Position numbers and translations under genes: made by a program. Positions 47,957-55,286 of a stretch of 64,000 nucleotides of DNA are shown here, in pieces; within the stretch, counting starts at the first letter, position 1, and the number at the start of each line of letters is the position of its first letter. The notes beneath the pieces are model-generated. The model was not told the origin of the DNA. It made no database searches and was given only the letters and a program-made list of their open reading frames with translations. This stretch comes from Colwellia sp. 1_MG-2023 (lineage in GTDB: Bacteria; Pseudomonadota; Gammaproteobacteria; Enterobacterales; Alteromonadaceae), in the NCBI RefSeq assembly GCF_030546755.1, contig NZ_JAUOPE010000001.1:248001-312000 (forward strand), given 5' to 3'.

Positions 47957-49330
47957 CTAATTGAATTTTCTAAACACAGGTTTAACAATATCACCTTCAA
48001 CATATCCGGCTATGTTATTTTCTTTTCGTGCTTTATCGATCACACAAAAAGCTTCAGTAATTCTTTCCATTGATTGATCAATCACTTGGGCATTATGAGC
48101 AAAGCTAGGAACGATATAAGGCATTAAAATACCTCTTTTGATCGTTTCTTGTAAAAATAGAGTCCTGGTTACCATGCAAGGTTTTCCAGTCGCATCAACT
48201 AGAGCAAATGCTGGCTTGCAATCGTAGCCTCCCACATTAACTAAATCACTGATCCCTGCGTCCTTAGCTGCTTTAGTCAAACCTGCTTTAATTAATCCAC
48301 CAATGTTCCAAATGTGTTCAATTATATTATGCTCTCTTATGGTATTAATCGTTTTTATTGCAGCAGCAATTGAGTGAGTTTCGCCACCATGCGTCGTTGA
48401 AAGTAAAAATACGCGTTCTTGTTCACCTTCAATTCCCCCTAATTGCATAATATCTTTACGACCAGCTAAGGCACTAACTGAAAAACCATTTGCCATAGCT
48501 TTACCAAAAGCAGCTAAGTGTGGTGTAACACCGCAATATTCTTGGCCACCACCTAAAGAAAAGCGAAAGCCCGAAACGACTTCGTCAAAAATTAACAAGG
48601 CATTATTTTTTTCACATAAATCTTTTACTGCTTGTAAAAATCCTGCTTTAGGTTCAATGAATGAAATAGGCTCAAAAATTACACACGCTATTTCACCTGG
48701 ATATTGCGAAAACAAAGCTTTTAAGCTGTCGATATTATTATATTCAAATTGCAAAGTCAGATCTTTGACAGCTTTAGGAACACCACGATCTACTACGGTA
48801 GAGCCAATAAACCAGTCATGTACCGCATTAAAAGCATCAGCTGAACACCTAACGACTCTTTCTTTGCCCGTATATGCCCGTGCAAGCTTTATTGAAGCTG
48901 TCGTCACATCCGAGCCATGTTTTGCCAACTTAACCATTTCTGCACAAGGGATAATATCGCAAAGTAATTCTGCTAACTCCCCTTCAATGACAGAAGGTCT
49001 GACAAAGTTAACACCTTTTAATAACTCTGCTCTTACAGAATCAAGCACTGGCTCATAAGCATGACCTAAGACAACCGTGCCCAAAGACAGAGCAAAGTCA
49101 GTAAACTTATTATCTTCTGCATCCCATATATAACACCCTTCACCGCGCGTAATAACATCAGGTGCGTTCGATGAAAATTGATCATCACCTTTACTATAGG
49201 TGTGCGCTCCACCGGGAATATAGCGTTTAGCGCGTTGACCGTAGTGTTTATTATCATTGACTGTCAAGGGATGCTCCAAATATTTACTGTATAATGAATC
49301 ACTTACTGAATTTAATCTAGCAAATCCCAT
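47957..49330 (-). CDS. Class III PLP aminotransferase, HemL-like
   Basis: A 457-residue fold-type I PLP enzyme resembling glutamate-1-semialdehyde 2,1-aminomutase: PGGAHTYSKGDDQF, FALSLGTVVLGHAY, LAKHGSDVTTASIKLARAYTGKE, IFDEVVSGFRFSLGGGQEY, and the PLP Lys in LAAFGKAMANGFSVSAL (about residue 273). In this setting it is unlikely to serve haem synthesis, since hemL is normally a housekeeping gene elsewhere. HemL-like transaminases are found in surface-sugar clusters and could make an amino group on the sugar or its side chain. Its start overlaps the GNAT gene by 19 nt. Confidence 0.86.
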   Translation of the reverse strand: MGFARLNSVSDSLYSKYLEHPLTVNDNKHYGQRAKRYIPGGAHTYSKGDDQFSSNAPDVITRGEGCYIWDAEDNKFTDFALSLGTVVLGHAYEPVLDSVRAELLKGVNFVRPSVIEGELAELLCDIIPCAEMVKLAKHGSDVTTASIKLARAYTGKERVVRCSADAFNAVHDWFIGSTVVDRGVPKAVKDLTLQFEYNNIDSLKALFSQYPGEIACVIFEPISFIEPKAGFLQAVKDLCEKNNALLIFDEVVSGFRFSLGGGQEYCGVTPHLAAFGKAMANGFSVSALAGRKDIMQLGGIEGEQERVFLLSTTHGGETHSIAAAIKTINTIREHNIIEHIWNIGGLIKAGLTKAAKDAGISDLVNVGGYDCKPAFALVDATGKPCMVTRTLFLQETIKRGILMPYIVPSFAHNAQVIDQSMERITEAFCVIDKARKENNIAGYVEGDIVKPVFRKFN

Positions 49331-49824
49331 ACCATTAAAAGACCAATTTTTTCTGGCGCTTCTATTAATATTTTTTCTTTCTCATAAAAGCCTATTTTTT
49401 CATATACGTTAACTGCAGCAATATTCGCACTATCTACACCCAACACTACTTGTTTAATATCGAATTTTTCTTTAAAAAATTGCGCGCTTGCTGATATAGC
49501 TTCAGCAGCAACCCCTTTTCCTCGCCATTGCTCATCGCCAATTAAAATACCCATATCAACCTTATCTTGCGTATCATAAGCAAACTCATATCGAATATTG
49601 CCAATATGCTGATTCGAGTTATGAGGAAAAATACCGAAAAGAAAAGTCTGCTTATTCGCTTGGTTTTCTTCAATATATTGAGTTAATTCAAGAAGGCTAT
49701 TGGGGACATTCGCAATGTATTTTTTTATCGCTGATTGTTTGAACCAATCTAAATAGCCTTGATTGGCATCTTCGAGCGTTAATTCACGAATATAAAAGCG
49801 CTCAGTAGAAATAGATAAAGTCAT
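49312..49824 (-). CDS. GNAT N-acetyltransferase, candidate PseH
   Basis: A 170-residue GNAT enzyme of the RimJ/RimL type. It begins STERFYIRELTLEDANQGYLDWF, carries an acetyl-CoA loop (GDEQWRGKGVAAEAI), and ends with IAAVNVYEKIGFYEKE. Pseudaminic acid synthesis needs PseH to acetylate the C4 amino group, and no other canonical GNAT with an intact acetyl-CoA loop is seen in the island. It is the best PseH candidate, with the C-terminal domain of PseG as rival. It is co-transcribed with the aminotransferase, so it might instead acylate that enzyme's product. Confidence 0.8.
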   Translation of the reverse strand: MTLSISTERFYIRELTLEDANQGYLDWFKQSAIKKYIANVPNSLLELTQYIEENQANKQTFLFGIFPHNSNQHIGNIRYEFAYDTQDKVDMGILIGDEQWRGKGVAAEAISASAQFFKEKFDIKQVVLGVDSANIAAVNVYEKIGFYEKEKILIEAPEKIGLLMVWDLLD

Positions 49825-49946
49825 ATAAATACTTTCCCATAGCCATATTAATTAATAATAGATTAACAAATTACAATTGCTGAGTTAAAGTATTTAACTT
49901 AAATATTAACATAAACAAATCTTTAGCTATTCAATACAGGTGATTT

Positions 49947-51239
49947 TTGCAAAACTTTAATCAAATAGGTACAAAAATGTATCAATGGGCAACTGATCTC
50001 TTTCCTATTTGTCGAAGTTTAACAGGACAAGGGGTTAGAGATACATTAACTTACCTGCAAAAAGAAATTCCTGAACTAACCATTGAATCAATCAAATCAG
50101 GTGAACAAGTATTCGATTGGCAGGTACCACTTGAATGGAATATAAAACAAGCGTTTATAGAAAATGAGTTAGGCGAACGTGTCATTGATTTTGCACATTC
50201 AAATCTTCACGTTATGGGTTATTCCGAGCCAATCGATAAAATAATGGACCTCGAAGAGTTAAATTCTCATCTTTATTCTTTGCCTAAACAACCTGATGCT
50301 ATTCCATATATCACGTCTTATTATCAGCGTCGTTGGGGATTTTGTTTAACTGAAAATCAAAGAAAATCACTTTCACCGGGAAAGTATCGGGTAAAAATAG
50401 AGAGTAGTCTTGAGGCTGGAGTATTAAATTACGGGCAGTTACTCATTAAAGGTAAATCTAAAAAAGAAATCCTTTTATCAACTTATATATGCCACCCTTC
50501 TCTAGCAAATAATGAACTTTCAGGTCCTGTAGTTACAACTGCGTTAGCGCAATGGTTAGCAAGTTTGGCGGATACTCAATACAGCTATAGAATAATCTTT
50601 GTTCCAGAAACAATCGGCGCAATTACCTATTTAAGTCGTCACTTAGAGCATATGAAAACAAATACAATAGCGGGTTTTGTTGTGACTTGTGTTGGTGACA
50701 ATAATGATTATTCTTTTGTGCCTTCTCGTAGTGAAAACAGTTTGGCGGATAAAGTAGCACTTCATGCTCTAAACAATTCAGTTAAAAGCTTTCAACATTA
50801 TACCTTTTTACAAAGAGGTAGTGACGAACGACAGTATTGTGCTCCAGGTGTTGATTTGCCGGTATGCTCTGTAATGCGAACTAAATATGGAGAGTACCCT
50901 GAGTACCATACGTCTCTTGATAATCTCGATGTTATTTCACCTGAAGGACTTCAAGGTGGCTTTAATATTTTACAGCAATGTTTAATTCTTTTGGAAAATA
51001 ATCATAGATATCAAGTAACCGTGTTTTGTGAACCTCAATTAGGTAAGCGAGGTCTGTATCCAACATTAAGTAGTATGACTGAAGATTATACCGATGTGAT
51101 AACCATGATGGATTTTATCGCGTATTGTGATGGCAAGCATGACCTGATTGATATAGCCAATAAAATTAATTGTTATGCGATTAATTTAGTGTCTTTAGCA
51201 AAACGATTATCAGATGAAGGTTTACTAAAAAAAATTTGA
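49947..51239 (+). CDS. DUF4910-type aminopeptidase-like protein
   Basis: A 430-residue protein with the M28-like aminopeptidase fold of the DUF4910/DUF2172 group: MYQWATDLFPICRSLTGQGVRDTL, ILLSTYICHPSLANNELSGP (metal His and Asn), FVPETIGAITYL (catalytic Glu), GSDERQYCAPG, and YPEYHTSLDNLDVIS (metal His). A winged-helix-like tail ends the protein. The start is TTG 49947 with AGGTGAT 5 nt upstream; the next ATG is 30 nt inside. Such genes recur in polysaccharide and nonulosonate clusters, but their substrate is not established. It stands alone on the plus strand between two minus-strand operons. Confidence 0.83.
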   Translation: MQNFNQIGTKMYQWATDLFPICRSLTGQGVRDTLTYLQKEIPELTIESIKSGEQVFDWQVPLEWNIKQAFIENELGERVIDFAHSNLHVMGYSEPIDKIMDLEELNSHLYSLPKQPDAIPYITSYYQRRWGFCLTENQRKSLSPGKYRVKIESSLEAGVLNYGQLLIKGKSKKEILLSTYICHPSLANNELSGPVVTTALAQWLASLADTQYSYRIIFVPETIGAITYLSRHLEHMKTNTIAGFVVTCVGDNNDYSFVPSRSENSLADKVALHALNNSVKSFQHYTFLQRGSDERQYCAPGVDLPVCSVMRTKYGEYPEYHTSLDNLDVISPEGLQGGFNILQQCLILLENNHRYQVTVFCEPQLGKRGLYPTLSSMTEDYTDVITMMDFIAYCDGKHDLIDIANKINCYAINLVSLAKRLSDEGLLKKI

Positions 51240-51264
51240 TTAACTAGGAAACCGTGAATATCTA

Positions 51265-52092
51265 TCACAACACAGGTGTAGCAACCTCTTTGCCATTTTC
51301 AACATGATAATAGTTTTGAGGTGGATGTTCTAATAAAGCAAATGGATTTGACTCCAATAAGTTTTTAATTTCAATAAATAAATCATTTAACTTAACAGCA
51401 TAAACATCACCTGAGCCTAATGACTTTTTATTCATTTTATTCGTACTAAGTAAGCGCTTTTCAAGTAATGTATAATTTTCACGATATTCATTATTAAAAG
51501 GAAAACAAAAATGATAGTAATCACCCGAAACACATTCTCCGTTTGTTAAAACTAAATCACCATGAAATGATTTTAAGAATCGATATTTAACACCTAACAT
51601 CGCTTCGCATTGAACCACAATAGTAGCAACCCCAATATGAGTTCCTTGCAACAACAACATAGCATTATTTTCAATAAGTCGAGCCATAGTGCTATTAGAA
51701 GAAAAACTATTAAATTCTACAACATCAGGTTGACATATTGCTTTAGCTTTCGGGCCTTTGCCACAATAAGAAAACATAGGATGGGCGGATCTTATCATAC
51801 CTGCTTGACTTCTAAACCATTCAGGCCAAACACCAATACTTGTTGATTGACTTCGTAAATCAACCTCTCGACAACTAGGGAAGCTATAGTCAAAGGCAGG
51901 CATAAATATATTGCCTCGTTCACCCATGACATTTGTAAGTGCTTGATAAAAATTGGCAGGTAAAGCTGAAACAGGTTCATTATTTATAATCCCAGTTTTC
52001 AATAATGAAGAATGAACCACAACATATTCTTCATTAGCTAAACCTAGAGATTGGTATAATGCCTCAATATCCTTTTTTTCTATTCGCTTCAT
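51265..52092 (-). CDS. AAC(3)-family N-acyltransferase
   Basis: A 275-residue member of the aminoglycoside 3-N-acetyltransferase fold family: YVVVHSSLLKTGIINNEPVS, GNIFMPAFDYSFPS, IRSAHPMFSYCGKGPKA, and LLLQGTHIGVATIVVQCEAMLGVKYR. It is the last gene of the maf operon and overlaps the cysteine-cluster gene as ATGA. Here it is more likely to acylate an amino-sugar, perhaps taking its acyl group from the operon's carrier protein, than to give antibiotic resistance. That donor is inference. Confidence 0.85.
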   Translation of the reverse strand: MKRIEKKDIEALYQSLGLANEEYVVVHSSLLKTGIINNEPVSALPANFYQALTNVMGERGNIFMPAFDYSFPSCREVDLRSQSTSIGVWPEWFRSQAGMIRSAHPMFSYCGKGPKAKAICQPDVVEFNSFSSNSTMARLIENNAMLLLQGTHIGVATIVVQCEAMLGVKYRFLKSFHGDLVLTNGECVSGDYYHFCFPFNNEYRENYTLLEKRLLSTNKMNKKSLGSGDVYAVKLNDLFIEIKNLLESNPFALLEHPPQNYYHVENGKEVATPVL

Positions 52093-52820
52093 AGGAAATC
52101 AACATTTCCATTTGCTTGTTTAACTTCTTCATAGATTGCATCAATTCTTTCACTAAATGCTTTATCTGACCAAGGCTTGCCAGATAAAATCATCCATTCA
52201 TATTTGGCGATGAAACGCTTTTTACCCTCATCATCTAAATCATCAATAAAGTCAGACATTTTATTTTTTAATCGAGATACCAATTCTTTTAGGCACATAA
52301 AAATAAAGACCACTTCAGGATCAGATAATAATGATTGTAAGTTAACCGTTAACTCATCCTTTACTTTTTTTGCTTGTTCTCGTACTAATGTGCATTTATG
52401 ATTATTATCAGGATCCCGATAAAATAAATCCATTAAAGCAGAATACTCAAACCCTTCAATCATGCCATATGCATCAACCAGTGGGAAATAAGGGTAAATA
52501 CGACAAATAAGTGGTCTTGCGTTGTGTGGGTTACATAACCCGCTACAACTACATGAAAGAATGTAAATTGAAAATGATTTACCATTACTTAAAGTAAATG
52601 TTCTTTTTTTAGCGGGTTCGGTAATATTTTCGATACCACCAATTGATTTATAATACTCGTATTCTGTTGCCAATAGGGGAAGCGCTACTCCATTTTTATC
52701 GAGAATATTAAAATGTTCTCCGTAAAAATTTTTACAACAATAACCACCACAGGTTTTCCAACATTCGGGAGCATTCACAAATTCAGAATTGTATACTTCT
52801 TCCCAATTAACTGGTGGCAT
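52089..52820 (-). CDS. YkgJ-type cysteine-cluster protein
   Basis: A protein with two Cys-rich patches: PECWKTCGGYCCKNFYGEHF near the N-terminus and ILSCSCSGLCNPHNARPLICRIYPYFPL near residues 90-115. The spacing resembles YkgJ/CxxxxxxxCCxx family proteins, thought to bind zinc or an Fe-S cluster. The Arg-Pro...Cys-Arg-x-Tyr-Pro motif is characteristic. Function is unknown. I choose ATG 52820, which has AGGAG 6 nt upstream within the ACP gene; the frame extends to 52835. It is placed between a carrier protein and an acyltransferase, which hints at redox or hydroxylation chemistry on the tethered group. Confidence 0.75.
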   Translation of the reverse strand: MPPVNWEEVYNSEFVNAPECWKTCGGYCCKNFYGEHFNILDKNGVALPLLATEYEYYKSIGGIENITEPAKKRTFTLSNGKSFSIYILSCSCSGLCNPHNARPLICRIYPYFPLVDAYGMIEGFEYSALMDLFYRDPDNNHKCTLVREQAKKVKDELTVNLQSLLSDPEVVFIFMCLKELVSRLKNKMSDFIDDLDDEGKKRFIAKYEWMILSGKPWSDKAFSERIDAIYEEVKQANGNVDFL

Positions 52821-53073
52821 TAACTTCTCCTGCAATTAATAAACATAAACCTGATATAGAAGTAAACGTTGTAGGATCAACATCTTCAAAATCCAGATCT
52901 AAACCAAACTTTGTTTCTAATTCCATCAGCATAGATATAAAGTCTAGAGAATCTAAAATCCCGTGTTCTATTAAATTAATATTCACATCTAATTCATTGG
53001 CTTTTATCTCGCCAATTTTATTGGAGATTTTTTCCAAAATGAATTGATAATAAGCTTCTTCTTTAAAACTCAT
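52807..53073 (-). CDS. Acyl carrier protein-like, second carrier
   Basis: An 88-residue carrier protein with phosphopantetheine Ser42 in HGILDSLDFISMLMELETKFGLDLDFEDV. This is close to peptidyl/D-alanyl carrier proteins (DltC-like) in style. The gene is 2 bp downstream of an amino-acid-type adenylation protein, so the pair can load an acid or amino acid as a thioester. It overlaps the cysteine-cluster gene by 14 nt. It differs in sequence from the first carrier (45878-46138), so the two are probably not interchangeable. Confidence 0.85.
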   Translation of the reverse strand: MSFKEEAYYQFILEKISNKIGEIKANELDVNINLIEHGILDSLDFISMLMELETKFGLDLDFEDVDPTTFTSISGLCLLIAGEVNATS

Positions 53074-53075
53074 AA

Positions 53076-54575
53076 CTACTCCAATGTTGCTCTGAGGGCA
53101 TTGCTATCTATTTTACCATTTAAATTTAATGGCATATTTTCTAGTAAAATTATTTTTCTAGGTTGCATATAATGAGGTAAGCGTTTATTCAAAAACTCGA
53201 CGAGTTCTTCGCTAAATTTTTCCTTTTTATTAGTTTGAATAAAAAGGTAAATTGCCTTATTAAAACTATTTATATCTCTTGGCCAAACAATTGCTTTGAT
53301 TAGATTATTTTTAGCATAGTTTTTTGCAAGTATTTCAATTTCTTGAAGTTCAACTCTGTAACCTTGAATTTTAACTTGTTCATCTAACCGGCCTTTATAA
53401 ATATAATAGCCTCCCTCATGCCAAGCTACTTTATCCCCACTATGATACCAAGTAATGATATTTTCATCTTGACTCGATACTTGTTCAAAATTCTCTTTCA
53501 TTTCTGGGGTAGACTCTAAATAACCAGCAGTAACTTGAGTACCAGATATTAACAATTCTTCGTTGTCTGAAAGACTAAAAGACATATGAGGAAATGCTTT
53601 ACCTATTGGGATGATTTCTTCTTCGCTGTAATCATCAGGTATTTTAAAATATGCACAGGCAATGGTTGCTTCTGTAGGCCCATAAAAGTTAACCACCTTA
53701 CTATTACAGGCAGATTTTTGCCATGCTATGGCCATATTGGTTGGTAACGCTTCACCACAAAATAAACTTAATTTCAAAGAAGGATACATATTTTCTTTAA
53801 GCATCCCAAATTTTTGCATAATAGCTCCTGTTGAGGGAACGCTAAACCATGCTGTTAACCGGTGCTTCTTGATAAACGCACCTGGTGAAAATAATGCACT
53901 CTCAGGTAAAACAAATAAGCAAGCACCACTTAACCAAGTGACAAATAAATCATGAACACTTAAATCAAACGTTAAATCAAACGTTTGACTAGTTCTATCA
54001 CCAATAGATAACCCACAAAATGGGATTACAAAATCAAGATATGAGATTAAATTATCTTCAGATATAGGTACGCCTTTAGGTTTACCTGTAGAGCCGGAAG
54101 TAAACATAATATAGCAAATACTATTCGTTAAACTTTGCCATTTATTAAAACATTTCAACTCTTCTTGAGATTTTTGATAAAGCGCGGCCTCTGCAATTAA
54201 AACAATCTCAATATCAGGTAATAACATTTTGATATCATTAGCAATATTTTGATATTTTTCGCTAACGACTAAGGTATTAATCTTAGCAGTATTTATCATA
54301 CTCACTAGACGTTCAATAGGCGCTTTAATATTCAAAGGCACATAGGTTTTTGCGGTAAGTATACAAGCAATAATAGTGGTGTATGCTACTAATTCACGGT
54401 GCGCTAAAATAGCAACTCGATTAGATTTTACGTCAGAATTATCTAATAATTGAGCGACATAATGACTCATATTGTTCAATTGAGCGTAGCTTAATGTTTG
54501 TTTATTAACATACAAAGCATCGCAATTTGCAAATTTACACAAAGCACCATTAAGTTTACTTTTTAATGTTTGCAA
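53076..54575 (-). CDS. Stand-alone adenylation-domain protein (DltA/NRPS-like)
   Basis: An ANL enzyme of the amino-acid adenylation type. Core motifs: SYAQLNNMSHYVAQLL, CYIMFTSGSTGKPKGVPIS, FDLTFDLSVHDLFVTWLSGACL, VNFYGPTEATIACAYF, GYYIYKGRLDEQVKIQGYRVELQEIE, and the C-terminal catalytic Lys in LNLNGKIDSNAL. It has no fused carrier or condensation domain; the carrier is the next gene. The architecture matches DltA-DltC, which activates D-alanine, but the specificity residues cannot be decoded reliably by eye. I choose TTG 54575 with AGGTGG 4 nt upstream; GTG 54593 is the alternative. Confidence 0.87.
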   Translation of the reverse strand: MQTLKSKLNGALCKFANCDALYVNKQTLSYAQLNNMSHYVAQLLDNSDVKSNRVAILAHRELVAYTTIIACILTAKTYVPLNIKAPIERLVSMINTAKINTLVVSEKYQNIANDIKMLLPDIEIVLIAEAALYQKSQEELKCFNKWQSLTNSICYIMFTSGSTGKPKGVPISEDNLISYLDFVIPFCGLSIGDRTSQTFDLTFDLSVHDLFVTWLSGACLFVLPESALFSPGAFIKKHRLTAWFSVPSTGAIMQKFGMLKENMYPSLKLSLFCGEALPTNMAIAWQKSACNSKVVNFYGPTEATIACAYFKIPDDYSEEEIIPIGKAFPHMSFSLSDNEELLISGTQVTAGYLESTPEMKENFEQVSSQDENIITWYHSGDKVAWHEGGYYIYKGRLDEQVKIQGYRVELQEIEILAKNYAKNNLIKAIVWPRDINSFNKAIYLFIQTNKKEKFSEELVEFLNKRLPHYMQPRKIILLENMPLNLNGKIDSNALRATLE

Positions 54576-54614
54576 TCTACCACCTATTAACACAAATTAA
54601 CTGAAAATTAATAA

Positions 54615-55286
54615 CTACTTAATTTTCTCTACAATGACTCTATATTCTGCATGATGATAATCTGATTCTTGGGCTTTTTCATCATCAGAAATATGTCTTA
54701 AAGAATGTATTTTCCAACCTTGCGAAAATAATTCTCTAATTATTTCCTCATTAATAAAAGAAAGCTTTCCTACTTTTTTTAAAGGGCCCTGAGTAATCGT
54801 TAAATAAAAGTCTTCATCACATAAATCTTTATCAAAACAACTATGCTCTTGAGAAAAAGGAGTGAACAAAAACTTACCGTTTACATCAAGTAATTTATGA
54901 ATGTGCTCTATTGCATGCCTTACTTCAGATAATGGAGCACATACTAATGCTCCCCGATCAATGATGAGGTCGAAACATTTTTCTTCTTCTGGGAGTTGAT
55001 CAAAACTTCCTACGACAAAATTACCTTTAAGGTGTTCTTCATCGAATCTACTTTTTGCATATTCAATTGCAGCAGCACTAAAGTCGATACCAGTAACATT
55101 AAACCCTTCTCGAGCAGCAAACCATAAATTATTCCCGGCTCCGCAACCCACTTCTAAAATACGAGTTTCTGCCCTTGGTTTATCTGGTTTGCATGCAAAT
55201 AAAAACGACACGACACTATCCCAAGGATATCGGTTTAACTGTTGACCTTGAGTATAAATATCTTGCCAAATATCTTGTTGTTTCAT
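54615..55286 (-). CDS. Class I SAM-dependent methyltransferase
   Basis: A 223-residue methyltransferase with motif I ILEVGCGAGNNLWFAAREG, VTGIDFSAAAIEYAKSRF, and FDLIIDRGALVCAPLSE. The fold is like UbiE/Methyltransf_11 proteins. It overlaps maf by 1 nt and is followed by the adenylation gene after a short gap. It may methylate the flagellin sugar or the acyl group carried by the second carrier protein. This is at least the second methyltransferase in the island besides the FkbM protein. Confidence 0.85.
   Translation of the reverse strand: MKQQDIWQDIYTQGQQLNRYPWDSVVSFLFACKPDKPRAETRILEVGCGAGNNLWFAAREGFNVTGIDFSAAAIEYAKSRFDEEHLKGNFVVGSFDQLPEEEKCFDLIIDRGALVCAPLSEVRHAIEHIHKLLDVNGKFLFTPFSQEHSCFDKDLCDEDFYLTITQGPLKKVGKLSFINEEIIRELFSQGWKIHSLRHISDDEKAQESDYHHAEYRVIVEKIK

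Noticed and set aside
47957-49330. Haem biosynthesis gene hemL
   Set aside because: The fold matches but the gene is paired with a GNAT in a sugar island; a housekeeping hemL would be expected elsewhere.
51265-52092. Antibiotic resistance gene aac(3)
   Set aside because: Although in the AAC(3) fold family, it is translationally coupled to carrier-protein and glycosylation genes, so a sugar-acylation role is far more likely.
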